Shown here: in pieces, positions 51,803-60,573 of the stretch | Numbering within the stretch: position 1 is the first letter of the stretch | Layout: each line of letters begins with the position of its first letter | Notes under the pieces: generated by a model | Databases searched by the model: none | What the model saw: the letters and a program-made list of their open reading frames with translations, nothing else | Told to the model about the DNA's origin: nothing | From: Roseomonas sp. | Lineage (GTDB): Bacteria; Pseudomonadota; Alphaproteobacteria; Acetobacterales; Acetobacteraceae | Direction: 5' to 3' | NCBI GenBank assembly: GCA_020249265.1 | Contig: JADCGA010000020.1 | Location: 54,055 to 118,054 of the forward strand | DNA length: 64,000 nucleotides | Translations under genes and position numbers: made by a program

Positions 51803-53392
51803 ATGCGTAAGCTGTTATGGGCGACCGCGCTTGCCTGCGGGCTGGCGCTTGGCGGGGCGAGCGCCGATGCGCGAACCGTGCGCTGGGCTGCCTCGGGCGA
51901 CCCCAATACGCTGGACCCGCATAGTCAGAATGTCGGCACCGTTACCATGGTGCTGCAACAGATCTACGATCCGCTGATCAACCGCACCCAGGAATTGGGC
52001 CTGGCGCCGGGCCTGGCGCTCCGCTGGGAACAGCAGGAGCCCAATCGCTGGCGCTTTTGGCTGCGCGACGGCGTGAAATTCCATGAGGGCGAGGCCTTCA
52101 CCGCCGATGACGTGGTGTTCAGCGTGACGCGCGCTTTGGCGCCGACCTCCAATTATGGGATCTTCGTGGATACGGTGGAACGTGCGGTTCAGGTGGAACC
52201 GCTGGTGGTGGATATCATCACCAAGCTGCCGGACCCGATCCTGCCCAATAAGATCGCTTCCGTCTTCATGATGTCGCGGAGCTGGTCCGAAAGGAACAAT
52301 GCAGCGCGTCCGCAAAACACCCGCCAGCGCGAAGAAATGCACACGGTCCGCAACACGAATGGCACCGGCGCTTTCCGCCTGACCGCGCGTGAATCCGATG
52401 TGCGCACAGTGATGACCCGCAACACTGATTGGTGGGGCTGGAAGGAGGACAGCAGCCGTGAGGCCAATGTCACGGAAATCATCTTCCGCCCGATCGCATC
52501 TGACGCGACGCGCATCGCCGCGCTGCTTTCGGGTGAGGTTGATTTCGTGCTCGACCCGCCCTTGCAGGATTTGAACCGCCTGCGCCAGGCGCAAAACATC
52601 CGCGTGCTGGAAGGCCCGGAAGTGCGCACCATCTTCCTGGCGATGGATGTCTTCCGCGATGAATTGCTCTATTCCGATGTGAAGGGGCGCAATCCGATGA
52701 AGGATTTGCGCGTGCGCCAGGCGCTTTATCACGCGATTGATATCCAGGCGATCCATCGCACCACCATGCGCGGCCAATCCGTGGTGACGGGTACCTTCTT
52801 TCCCTCGCAGGTCAATGGCTATGTGAAGGAAGAAGATGTGCGCCTGCCTTATGATGCGGCGCGCGCGCGGGCGCTTCTTACGGAAGCGGGATTCCCTAAT
52901 GGCTTTGAAATCACGCTGGATTGCCCGAATAATCGCTACATCAATGATGAGCAGATTTGCCAGGCGATTGTGGCCATGTGGGCGCGGGTTGGCATTCGCG
53001 CCAAGTTGAACGCCATGCCCTTGGCGCCCTTCTTTGCCAAGATCCAGCGCGATGACACTTCCATCTATCTGCTGGGTTGGGGCGTGCCGACTTTGGATGC
53101 GCTTTATTCCTTCCAATCCCTGGTCGCGACCCGCAATGGCGCGCAGGGTGATGGCATCTGGAATTATGGGCGCTATTCCAACCCGCGTATGGATGCGCTG
53201 ATTGAGCGGATGAAGACCCAATCCGGCGCGCAGCGCGATGAGGCGATCCGTGAGGCGCTGAGGATTTATCGTGAAGATGTGCCGCATATCCCGCTGCACC
53301 ATCAGATGATCCCCTGGGCCATGCGGTCCACCCTGACCATTCCGCATATGGCCAATAACCAGCCCTATTTCCGCTGGGCGCGGATGAACTGA
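51803..53392 (+). CDS. ABC transporter substrate-binding protein (DppA/OppA type)
   Basis: A 529-residue periplasmic binding protein of SBP family 5. Signal MRKLLWATALACGLALGGASADA is followed by VRWAASGDPNTLDPHSQNVGTVTMVLQQIYDPLI, the family start. LRWEQQEPNRWRFWLRDGVKFHEGEAFTADDVVFSVTR is also typical. The GGGAG element precedes the ATG. It is first gene of a five-gene operon with two permeases and two ATPases, and is separated from them by a strong terminator and two hairpin repeats. Ligand may be a peptide or other solute. Confidence 0.95.
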   Translation: MRKLLWATALACGLALGGASADARTVRWAASGDPNTLDPHSQNVGTVTMVLQQIYDPLINRTQELGLAPGLALRWEQQEPNRWRFWLRDGVKFHEGEAFTADDVVFSVTRALAPTSNYGIFVDTVERAVQVEPLVVDIITKLPDPILPNKIASVFMMSRSWSERNNAARPQNTRQREEMHTVRNTNGTGAFRLTARESDVRTVMTRNTDWWGWKEDSSREANVTEIIFRPIASDATRIAALLSGEVDFVLDPPLQDLNRLRQAQNIRVLEGPEVRTIFLAMDVFRDELLYSDVKGRNPMKDLRVRQALYHAIDIQAIHRTTMRGQSVVTGTFFPSQVNGYVKEEDVRLPYDAARARALLTEAGFPNGFEITLDCPNNRYINDEQICQAIVAMWARVGIRAKLNAMPLAPFFAKIQRDDTSIYLLGWGVPTLDALYSFQSLVATRNGAQGDGIWNYGRYSNPRMDALIERMKTQSGAQRDEAIREALRIYREDVPHIPLHHQMIPWAMRSTLTIPHMANNQPYFRWARMN

Positions 53393-53399
53393 CCCCCTG

Positions 53400-53440
53400 G
53401 CGCGGCGGGTCACGTGCCCGCCGCGCTTGGAGATTTTTTT
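53400..53440 (+). terminator. Strong intrinsic terminator after the binding-protein gene
   Basis: GCGCGGCGGG (53400-53409) and CCCGCCGCGC (53417-53426) form a perfect 10-bp GC stem with loop TCACGTG, followed by seven T at 53434-53440. It starts 8 bp after the SBP stop but before the permease genes. It is likely to give partial termination so that the binding protein is made in excess. Confidence 0.82.
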
Positions 53441-53442
53441 GG

Positions 53443-53488
53443 TCGCATTTTCCGAGTCGCCAAGTAATTCCACTTGGCTTGAAAATGC
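53443..53488. repeat. Tandem 46-bp nested-hairpin repeat, copy 1
   Basis: Outer arms TCGCATTTTC (53443-53452) and GAAAATGCGA (53481-53490) enclose inner arms CCAAGT and ACTTGG. Copy 2 begins exactly 60 bp later with two base differences (G/A at unit position 18 and A/G at position 24). It looks like a dispersed REP-like element; the spacer between copies is 14 bp. Confidence 0.85.
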
Positions 53489-53502
53489 GACATTTTGTGT
53501 GA

Positions 53503-53548
53503 TCGCATTTTCCGAGTCACCAAGTGATTCCACTTGGCTTGAAAATGC
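53503..53548. repeat. Tandem 46-bp nested-hairpin repeat, copy 2
   Basis: Same unit as 53443-53488. Here the outer arms are GCATTTTC (53505-53512) and GAAAATGC (53541-53548), the inner arms CCAAGT (53520-53525) and ACTTGG (53532-53537). It ends 18 bp before the permease start, so it could also affect translation initiation. Confidence 0.85.
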
Positions 53549-53566
53549 TTACTGGAGCACCCCCTT

Positions 53567-54550
53567 TTGTTCGCCTTCATCATCTCCCGCATCTTGCAGG
53601 CCCTGCCTGTGATGCTGACAGTTGCGCTGATTTCCTTCGCCATGTTCGCCTATGTTGGCGATCCGGTGGCGATTATGCTCGGGCAGGATTTCACGGAGGC
53701 GCAGCGTCAGGCGCTGGTGAAGGATTTGGGGCTGGATCAACCTTTCTGGGTGCAGTTCGGCACCTTCATCGGCAATGCGGTGCAGGGCGAATTCGGGCTT
53801 TCCTATCGCCTGTCGCGCCCGGTTTCGGACCTTATCGCGGAACGCGCGCCAGCCACCTTGGAACTTGCGCTGACCGCGGCAATTGTGGCCTTGCTGATTG
53901 GTGTGCCTATGGGGGTCTATACTGGGCTCTATCGCAATTCCTGGCTGTCGCGCTTTTTTCTGACCTTCAGCCTTGTTGGCGTTTCCCTGCCGACCTTCTT
54001 GATCGGCATTTTGCTGATCCTGGTTTTTGCCGTCTGGCTGGGCTGGCTGCCTTCCTTCGGGCGTGGCGATACGGTGAAGCTTGGCTGGTGGTCCACGGGC
54101 TTCCTGACCTGGACCGGGATCAAGGCCTTGATCCTGCCTTCAATCACGCTGGGGCTGTTTCAGTTGACGCTCATCATGCGCCTGGTGCGGGCCGAGATGC
54201 TGGAAGTGCTGCGCACCGATTACATCAAATTCGCCCGCGCCCGTGGCTTGCCGAACCGTGCGGTACATTTCGGACATGCGCTGAAGAATACGCTGGTGCC
54301 GGTGATCACCATTGTCGGGCTGCAATTGGGCGCGATCATCGCCTTTGCCATTGTGACCGAAACAGTCTTCCAATGGCCAGGCATGGGGTTGCTGTTTATC
54401 CAATCCGTCAATCAGGCGGATATCCCGGTCATGGCGGCCTATTTGCTGCTGATTTCAGCACTTTTCGTCTCCATCAATTTGATTGTTGACCTGCTTTATT
54501 ACGCGGTGGACCCCAGGCTCCGCATCGGGCGCGGGCAGGGGGCGCATTGA
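53567..54550 (+). CDS. ABC transporter permease (DppB type)
   Basis: A 327-residue inner-membrane permease with six predicted helices. MFAFIISRILQALPVMLTVALISFAMF is the standard DppB start, and the EAA loop reads DYIKFARARGLPNRAVHFGHALKNTLVPVI. TTG start at 53567, with GGAG 9 bases upstream. It follows the terminator and hairpin repeats, so its level is probably lower than that of the binding protein. Confidence 0.93.
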   Translation: MFAFIISRILQALPVMLTVALISFAMFAYVGDPVAIMLGQDFTEAQRQALVKDLGLDQPFWVQFGTFIGNAVQGEFGLSYRLSRPVSDLIAERAPATLELALTAAIVALLIGVPMGVYTGLYRNSWLSRFFLTFSLVGVSLPTFLIGILLILVFAVWLGWLPSFGRGDTVKLGWWSTGFLTWTGIKALILPSITLGLFQLTLIMRLVRAEMLEVLRTDYIKFARARGLPNRAVHFGHALKNTLVPVITIVGLQLGAIIAFAIVTETVFQWPGMGLLFIQSVNQADIPVMAAYLLLISALFVSINLIVDLLYYAVDPRLRIGRGQGAH

Positions 54551-54552
54551 TC

Positions 54553-55467
54553 ATGACCGATACGCTCCGCCGGTTTTTTGATAGCGATGTCTGGTGGTCC
54601 TTCACCCGGTCCCCCATCACCATGCTTTCGGCCATTGTGGCGCTGATCTGCATATTGGGTGCGTTATTCGCGCCCTGGATTGCGCCGCATAACCCCTTTG
54701 ACCTTGCCTCGCTCAATCTGCTGGATGCCTTCAAGCCGCCCGCCTGGACCGAAGAAGGGGAGCGTGCCTATCTGCTCGGCACCGATGATCAGGGGCGCGA
54801 TGTGCTTTCCGCCATCATGTATGGCGCGCGGGTTTCGCTGCTGGTGGGGCTTTCCGCGACGCTTTTCGCAACCACGCTTGGGGTTACGCTGGGGCTGCTC
54901 GCGGGGTATCTCGGCGGCAAGCTGGATGCGTTGTTGATGCGCATTTGCGATGTGCAGCTGACCTTTCCTTCCATCCTGGTGGCACTTCTGATTGATGGCG
55001 TGGTGCGCGCTGCCCTGCCGCGCGAAGTACATGACCAGATCGCGCTTTTTGTGGTGATTTTCGCCATCGGTATCAGCGAATGGCCGAAATTCGCCCGCAC
55101 CGTGCGTGGCTCGACCATGGTGGAACGCAATAAGGAATATGTGCAGGCGGCGCGCGTGATTGGTGTTTCTCCGCCGCGCATCATGCTCTCCCACGTATTG
55201 CCCAATGTGCTTGGGCCGGTTTTGGTGATTGCGACGCTTAATCTGGGGCTGGCGATATTGTCTGAGGCAACGCTTTCCTTCCTGGGTGTTGGGGTGCCGG
55301 CAACCCAACCCTCGCTCGGCACGCTGATCCGTATTGGCAATGACTTCCTGTTTAGTGGCGAATGGTGGATCACGATCTTCCCCGGCGTCACGCTGATTGC
55401 CATGGTGCTTTCCGTTAATCTTCTGGGCGATTGGCTGCGCGACGCCCTCAATCCGAAGCTCCGCTAA
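54553..55467 (+). CDS. ABC transporter permease (DppC type)
   Basis: A 304-residue permease. The N-terminal cytoplasmic stretch and first helix (PITMLSAIVALICILGALFAPWIAP) are followed by LLGTDDQGRDVLSAIMYGARVSLLVGL, the DppC signature, and the EAA loop YVQAARVIGVSPPRIMLSHVLPNVL. ATG 54553 is 2 bp after the DppB stop. Its stop overlaps the ATPase start (TAATG). Confidence 0.93.
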   Translation: MTDTLRRFFDSDVWWSFTRSPITMLSAIVALICILGALFAPWIAPHNPFDLASLNLLDAFKPPAWTEEGERAYLLGTDDQGRDVLSAIMYGARVSLLVGLSATLFATTLGVTLGLLAGYLGGKLDALLMRICDVQLTFPSILVALLIDGVVRAALPREVHDQIALFVVIFAIGISEWPKFARTVRGSTMVERNKEYVQAARVIGVSPPRIMLSHVLPNVLGPVLVIATLNLGLAILSEATLSFLGVGVPATQPSLGTLIRIGNDFLFSGEWWITIFPGVTLIAMVLSVNLLGDWLRDALNPKLR

Positions 55468-56456
55468 TGTCTGGCCAGAACCCCTTGCTTGAAGTGCGCC
55501 ATTTGCGCGTGGAATTCCCAACGCGCCGCGGCACGCTGGTGGCGATTGATGACGTGTCCTTCACGATTTCCGCCGGAGAAGTGCTGGGCGTGGTGGGTGA
55601 ATCAGGCGCCGGCAAATCCATGACCGGGGCCGCGATCATCGGCCTTTTGGAACCGCCCGGGCGCATTGCCGCCGGCGAAATCCTCCTTGATGGAAGGCGC
55701 ATTGACAATCTGCGCTATGAGGATATGCGCCGCATTCGCGGCAAGGAAATCGGCGCGATTTTCCAGGACCCTCTGACCACGCTGAACCCGCTCTATACCG
55801 TGGGCCGGCAATTGGCCGAGACGATGACCACGCATTTGCCGATCACGCCCGCCGAAGCGCGCAAGCGCGCCATTGGCTGGCTTGATCTGGTGGGCATTCC
55901 GGCGGCGGCGCAGCGGATTGATTCCTACCCACATGAATTTTCAGGCGGCATGCGCCAGCGTGTGGTGATTGCGCTTGCCTTATGTGCCGAACCGCGCCTG
56001 ATTGTGGCGGATGAACCAACCACGGCCTTGGATGTCTCCATCCAGGCGCAGATCATTGCGCTGCTGAAATCCCTCGCCCGCGAAAAGGGCACGGCGATGA
56101 TGCTGGTGACGCATGATATGGGCGTCATTGCTGAAACCGCGGACCGTGTTGCGGTGATGTATGCCGGGCGCATCGCGGAAATCGGCCCCGTGCGCAATGT
56201 GGTGAAGCAGGCAAGCCACCCCTATACGGTCGGGCTGATGGGCTCCATCCCACCTTTGGATCGGCGCGTTGAACGGCTCGCGCAGATTGATGGCGCCATG
56301 CCGCGGCTTTCCGCCATTCCCAAAGGCTGCGCCTATAACCCGCGCTGCCCCAAGGTCTTCGCGCGCTGCAGGGAAGACAGGCCGGATTTGCTGCCGGCGG
56401 GTGCCACGCAAGCCGCCTGCTGGCTTTACGCGGGGGAGGCCAAGACCCATGGCTGA
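55467..56456 (+). CDS. ABC transporter ATPase (DppD type)
   Basis: A 329-residue ATPase. Walker A is GESGAGKS, the signature FSGGMRQRV, Walker B LIVADEPTTALDV and the switch His in VTHDMG. The C-terminal oligopeptide region has the cysteine motif GCAYNPRCPKVFARC that may hold an iron-sulfur cluster in the family. Start at 55467 overlaps the DppC stop; the next ATPase gene overlaps by 8 bases. Confidence 0.93.
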   Translation: MSGQNPLLEVRHLRVEFPTRRGTLVAIDDVSFTISAGEVLGVVGESGAGKSMTGAAIIGLLEPPGRIAAGEILLDGRRIDNLRYEDMRRIRGKEIGAIFQDPLTTLNPLYTVGRQLAETMTTHLPITPAEARKRAIGWLDLVGIPAAAQRIDSYPHEFSGGMRQRVVIALALCAEPRLIVADEPTTALDVSIQAQIIALLKSLAREKGTAMMLVTHDMGVIAETADRVAVMYAGRIAEIGPVRNVVKQASHPYTVGLMGSIPPLDRRVERLAQIDGAMPRLSAIPKGCAYNPRCPKVFARCREDRPDLLPAGATQAACWLYAGEAKTHG

Positions 56457-57444
56457 TACCCCCATGCTGGAACTGCGCGATGCGGCGCGTTATTTCGATG
56501 TCTCCCGCCCCCTTTTGCAGCGCGTGGTTGCGGGTGAAGGCAAGCGCCTGCTGCGTGCCGTGGATGGCGTGAGCCTGGCCGTGCCAAAGGGCCGCACCCT
56601 GTCCTTGGTGGGGGAATCCGGCTGCGGCAAATCCACCGTGGCGCGGTTGGCGGTTGGGCTTTACCGGCCAAGCGCGGGGCAGGTGGTGTTTGATGGGCGA
56701 GACTTGGCGGAAGCCCGTGCCGCATCCGATCAACGCCGGCGGATGCAAATGATCTTCCAGGACCCTTACGCCTCGCTCAATCCGCGCTGGCGGGTGGGAG
56801 ACATCATTGCCGAACCCATTCGCGCCTTTGGGCTTTTGCCGGACCGTGCCGCGCAGGAAGCGCGGGTGGCGGAGTTGCTGACGCAGGTGGGGCTTTCGCC
56901 GCTGGATGGCCATAAGTTTCCGCATGAGTTTTCCGGCGGGCAACGCCAGCGCATTTCCATCGCGCGCGCGCTTTCTTCCAATCCGGAATTTCTGGTGTGC
57001 GATGAACCGACTTCGGCGCTTGATGTTTCGGTGCAGGCGCAAATCCTGAATTTGATGAAGGAATTGCAGTCCCGCCTGGGGCTTACTTACCTTTTCATCA
57101 GCCACAATTTGGCCGTGGTGCGGCAGGTGAGTGACCAGATTGGTGTCATGTATCTGGGTCGTATTGCGGAATTGGCGCCCGCCGAAAGCCTGTTCAGCCG
57201 TCCGCGTCACCCCTATACGCGCGCGCTGATGGAAGCGATCCCGGATCTGGACATGACCGGGCGAGTGCGCATTCCAGTGGGCGGCGAAGTGCCAAGCCCG
57301 ATCACCCCACCCAACGGCTGCGCATTCCATCCGCGCTGCCCGCTGGCAGGCCCGCGCTGCAAGGCGGAACGGCCGGAATTAAAGCCGGCGGGGGATGCGA
57401 TGGTGGCCTGCCATGCGGTGGAAGAAGGGCGCGACGCGGCTTGA
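56449..57444 (+). CDS. ABC transporter ATPase (DppF type)
   Basis: A 331-residue ATPase, partner of the DppD type. Walker A GESGCGKS, signature FSGGQRQRI, Walker B LVCDEPTSALDV, switch His in ISHNLA. It ends with the Cys motif GCAFHPRCPLAGPRC. ATG 56449. Its stop is 3 bp from the convergent methyltransferase stop, without a terminator. Confidence 0.93.
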   Translation: MADTPMLELRDAARYFDVSRPLLQRVVAGEGKRLLRAVDGVSLAVPKGRTLSLVGESGCGKSTVARLAVGLYRPSAGQVVFDGRDLAEARAASDQRRRMQMIFQDPYASLNPRWRVGDIIAEPIRAFGLLPDRAAQEARVAELLTQVGLSPLDGHKFPHEFSGGQRQRISIARALSSNPEFLVCDEPTSALDVSVQAQILNLMKELQSRLGLTYLFISHNLAVVRQVSDQIGVMYLGRIAELAPAESLFSRPRHPYTRALMEAIPDLDMTGRVRIPVGGEVPSPITPPNGCAFHPRCPLAGPRCKAERPELKPAGDAMVACHAVEEGRDAA

Positions 57445-57447
57445 TTC

Positions 57448-58686
57448 CTATAGCCAGCGCGGTTCTGGCAGCGCTATCGCCAAGCGTCCCTTGAAGCCTG
57501 CTGCGCGCAACTGCCCTGAAATCTCATCGGCCAGATTCCAAGGCAGAATCAGGATCACATCCGGCGCCATGGCGAGCAGCGCTTCCGGTGACACAATGGG
57601 GATGGCGCTGCCCGGCAGCAGCCGGTTCTGCTTGGCCGGGTTTCGATCCGCAACCGCGATGAAATCCGCCGCCGTCACGCCTGCGGCATTCAAGAAGGTA
57701 TTGCCCTTGGCCGCGGCACCATAGGCGCCAAGCCGCATACCAGCCGCGCGGCATTGCGCAAGCCAGTCCTTGAAGGCGGAAAGCACCGCCGCAACCCGCG
57801 TATTGAAGCCCTGGTAGAAGGCATCATCCGCTATGCCGCGCGCACCTTCTTCGGCGCGCATCGCAATCACCCCCGGCATATCCACGCGCGTTGCATCGGC
57901 GGTCGCGAAGTAACGCAGACTGCCGCCATGCGTCGAAAGCTTCTCCACATCAAACACGCGCAAGCCCTGCGCGGCGAGCAGGCGTTCAACGGCGTAAAGC
58001 GACCAATAGGCGTAGTGTTCGTGATAAATCGTATCGAATTGCACGCCATCCACGAAGGACAGCAGATGTGGCGCTTCAATGGTGACCACGCCACGCGGCC
58101 CCGCGAGATGCGCAAGCCCTGCCGCGAAATCCACCACATCCGGCACATGCGCCAGCACATTATTGGCGATCACCAAATCCGCATGACCGCGCTTGGCCAC
58201 GATATCCGCAGCAGCCGCACGGCCAAAGAAGCGCACTTCCGTCGGCACGCCGGCGGCAACCGCACTGGCCGCGACATTCGCGGCTGGCTCCACGCCAAGA
58301 CATGGGATGCCGGCAGCCACGAAATTGCGCAGCAGATAGCCATCATTGCTCGCTATTTCGACCACGAAGCTTTGCGCGCCAAGCGAAAGCCTATCGCGCA
58401 TCGCCGCCGCATAACGCGCGGCGTGATCAAGCCAGCTTTCCGAAAAAGATGAGAAATAGGCGTAATCGGTAAAAATCGCCTCAGCTTCCACCACATGATC
58501 CAATTGCACCATGCGGCAGGTTCCGCAGACCACGGCGGCCAGAGGGTAGCGTGGCAAAGGTGCGGACCCGGGCAGAGGGTAATCATTGGCAAGAGGTGTC
58601 GCGCCCAGATCGCAGAACATGGCGCTGATCGCGCCACCGCAGGCGCGGCAGGCGGTGTTGGGACGGCATGCTGCCTGCGCGTTCAT
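57448..58686 (-). CDS. SAM-dependent C-methyltransferase of deoxysugar pathway
   Basis: A 412-residue methyltransferase with three parts. An N-terminal zinc unit uses CRACGG and CGTCRMVQ. The central Rossmann domain has VVEIASNDGYLLRNFVAAGIPCLGVEP. The C-terminal domain has GAYGAAAKGNTFLNAAG. This is the layout of sugar C-3 methyltransferases such as TylC3. It is encoded with CDP-glucose enzymes (overlap of 4 bases with the dehydratase gene), so the substrate is probably a CDP-4-keto-6-deoxyhexose. Confidence 0.88.
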   Translation of the reverse strand: MNAQAACRPNTACRACGGAISAMFCDLGATPLANDYPLPGSAPLPRYPLAAVVCGTCRMVQLDHVVEAEAIFTDYAYFSSFSESWLDHAARYAAAMRDRLSLGAQSFVVEIASNDGYLLRNFVAAGIPCLGVEPAANVAASAVAAGVPTEVRFFGRAAAADIVAKRGHADLVIANNVLAHVPDVVDFAAGLAHLAGPRGVVTIEAPHLLSFVDGVQFDTIYHEHYAYWSLYAVERLLAAQGLRVFDVEKLSTHGGSLRYFATADATRVDMPGVIAMRAEEGARGIADDAFYQGFNTRVAAVLSAFKDWLAQCRAAGMRLGAYGAAAKGNTFLNAAGVTAADFIAVADRNPAKQNRLLPGSAIPIVSPEALLAMAPDVILILPWNLADEISGQLRAAGFKGRLAIALPEPRWL

Positions 58687-59729
58687 GGTGCAAGTGCCTC
58701 CTCAATTTCAGCAAGGGCCAGCGCCAGGGCGCGGCCATCGGCGCCGCTGCGCCAGGCTTCATACCAGCGCGCGGTGGCGGCAATGGCGCTGGCGGCATCA
58801 TGACGCGGCGCCCAGCCAAGGCTTTGCATGGCAAGGCTACTGTCCAAAGCCAGGCGTTGCGCTTCTTCCATCGGTGGCGCGGGCGCGGCTTCCCACGCAA
58901 TCGGCGCGCCGGCGGCCATGCCGTAAAGTTCCAGTACGCGCCTGACCGAGATCTCCGCATCCCGCGGGCCGAAATTGAGCGCCGGCGGTGCGGCGCCATG
59001 CCACAGCGCCTCCGCATGCAGCAGATAGCCGCGCAGCACATCCAGCACATGCTGGAAGGGGCGCGTGGCATCGGGGCGGCGGATGATCAGCGCCTCATTC
59101 ACCATGCGCGCGCGCACCAGATCAGGGATCAGGCGTTCGGCGCCAAAATCACCACCGCCAATTACATTGCCGGCGCGTGCTGTAGCGATGGCACAAATTT
59201 CAGCACCGAAACTCGCGCGCCAGGAAGCAACCGCGATTTCGCAAGCGGCCTTGGAAGCGCTGTAAGGATCATGCCCGCCAAGCGGATCATCCTCGCGAAA
59301 GGCGCGGCCCTGATTGTCGTTGCGATAGACCTTGTCGCTGGTGATCATCAGCGCGGCCTTGGCCCCCGCGCCGCGCAAGGACTGCATCAGGTTGATGGTG
59401 CCGGTGACATTGCTGGCGAAAGTGCCTTCCGGGTCCCGATAGCCGCGCCCGACCAGCGCCTGGGCTGCAAGATGCAGGACAATCTCAGGCCGCGCCGCCT
59501 GCACGGCTGCTTGCACCGCCGCCGCATCGCGCAAATCCCCGATGCATGACGTGATCGCGGGGCGCAAAGCAACAAAGGCAGAGGGCCCTGCTTCCGGCGC
59601 CAGCGCAAAGCCCGTGACCTCAGCGCCGAGCCGTTCCAGCAGCAGCGCCAGCCAAGCGCCCTTGAAGCCGGTATGCCCTGTCAGCAACACGCGCTTGCCG
59701 CGCCAGAAATGAGAAGCGGGCTGGCGCAT
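58683..59729 (-). CDS. rfbG: CDP-glucose 4,6-dehydratase
   Basis: A 348-residue short-chain dehydrogenase. TGHTGFKG (17-24) is the NAD loop and DPYSASKAACE the YxxxK catalytic pair; MITSDKVY is the Ser/Thr motif. It makes CDP-4-keto-6-deoxyglucose. ATG 59729 overlaps the upstream rfbF stop by one base. Order rfbF-rfbG is conserved in O-antigen loci. No rfbH (3-dehydrase) follows; a methyltransferase gene is there instead. Confidence 0.93.
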   Translation of the reverse strand: MRQPASHFWRGKRVLLTGHTGFKGAWLALLLERLGAEVTGFALAPEAGPSAFVALRPAITSCIGDLRDAAAVQAAVQAARPEIVLHLAAQALVGRGYRDPEGTFASNVTGTINLMQSLRGAGAKAALMITSDKVYRNDNQGRAFREDDPLGGHDPYSASKAACEIAVASWRASFGAEICAIATARAGNVIGGGDFGAERLIPDLVRARMVNEALIIRRPDATRPFQHVLDVLRGYLLHAEALWHGAAPPALNFGPRDAEISVRRVLELYGMAAGAPIAWEAAPAPPMEEAQRLALDSSLAMQSLGWAPRHDAASAIAATARWYEAWRSGADGRALALALAEIEEALAP

Positions 59730-60505
59730 CACCACTTCTTCCAGGGCGCAGCGCCGCTTTGCCAAAGCCCTTCCAACACATCGCGATCGCGCGGCGTATC
59801 CATGGGGTGCCAAAAGCCGCGATGGTCAAAGGCGCGAAGCTGATCATCCGCCGCTAGGCCCCGCAAAGGCGCCTGTTCCCAGACGCAATCATCGCCATCA
59901 ATCCGGTCCAGCACGAGGGGTGACAGCACAAAAAACCCGCCATTGATGGTGGCACCATCGCCGGGCGGCTTTTCGGTAAAGGCGCGCACGCTATCGCCGA
60001 CGCGTTCCAAAGCACCAAAGCGCCCGGGCGGCACTACGGCAGTCACGGTGGCATCGCGGCCATGGGCGCGATGGAAGGCGATTAGCGCAGATATATCCAC
60101 ATCCGAAACGCCGTCACCGTAGGTCAGGCAAAAGCCTTCCTCGCCGCGCAGATGCTGCGCCACGCGGCCAAGCCTGCCGCCGGTTTGCGTATCCTCACCG
60201 GTGTCCACCAGCGTCACGCGCCAATCCTCGGCGGGCGGGGTTAGCCAGGTTGCGGTGCCGGTCGCCAAATCCAGCGTCAAATCCGAAGAATGGGCGCGGT
60301 AGTTCAGGAAGTATTCCTTGATCTGCTGGCCCTTGTAGCCAAGGCAAATCACGAAATCCTTGATACCATGCGCCGCGTAGCTTTTCATGATGTGCCACAG
60401 GATGGGCCGCCCGCCGATATCCACCATGGGCTTCGGGCGAAGCTGGGTTTCGGCGCCAAGCCTGGTGCCGCGTCCGCCAGCCAGAATCACCGCTTTCTTG
60501 ATCAT
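59729..60505 (-). CDS. rfbF: Glucose-1-phosphate cytidylyltransferase
   Basis: A 258-residue nucleotidyltransferase. ILAGGRGTRL (residues 7-16) and RPKPMVDIGGRPILWHIM are the catalytic start; YGDGVSDVDI and TEKPPGDGATINGGFFV follow. It makes CDP-glucose. ATG 60505 is preferred to a GTG two codons upstream. First gene of a three-gene sugar cluster. Confidence 0.95.
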   Translation of the reverse strand: MIKKAVILAGGRGTRLGAETQLRPKPMVDIGGRPILWHIMKSYAAHGIKDFVICLGYKGQQIKEYFLNYRAHSSDLTLDLATGTATWLTPPAEDWRVTLVDTGEDTQTGGRLGRVAQHLRGEEGFCLTYGDGVSDVDISALIAFHRAHGRDATVTAVVPPGRFGALERVGDSVRAFTEKPPGDGATINGGFFVLSPLVLDRIDGDDCVWEQAPLRGLAADDQLRAFDHRGFWHPMDTPRDRDVLEGLWQSGAAPWKKW

Positions 60506-60573
60506 GAACACCCCAAAAGGAACGCTGCGTTTCGCCTTATAACACGCATCAAAGTGCTGGCGCGTAAACCCGG

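Noticed and set aside
51815..53533. Minus-strand reading frame of 572 codons
   Set aside because: Antisense to the binding-protein gene and running into the terminator and hairpin repeats; no domain or signal is recognisable.
53443..53548. Possible CRISPR-like repeat pair
   Set aside because: Only two units, a 14-bp spacer, and each unit is a nested palindrome; no cas genes nearby.
53410..53643. Small minus-strand ORF over the tandem repeats with a repeated peptide
   Set aside because: The peptide repeat is simply the translation of the 46-bp DNA repeats; the ORF also runs into the permease gene.
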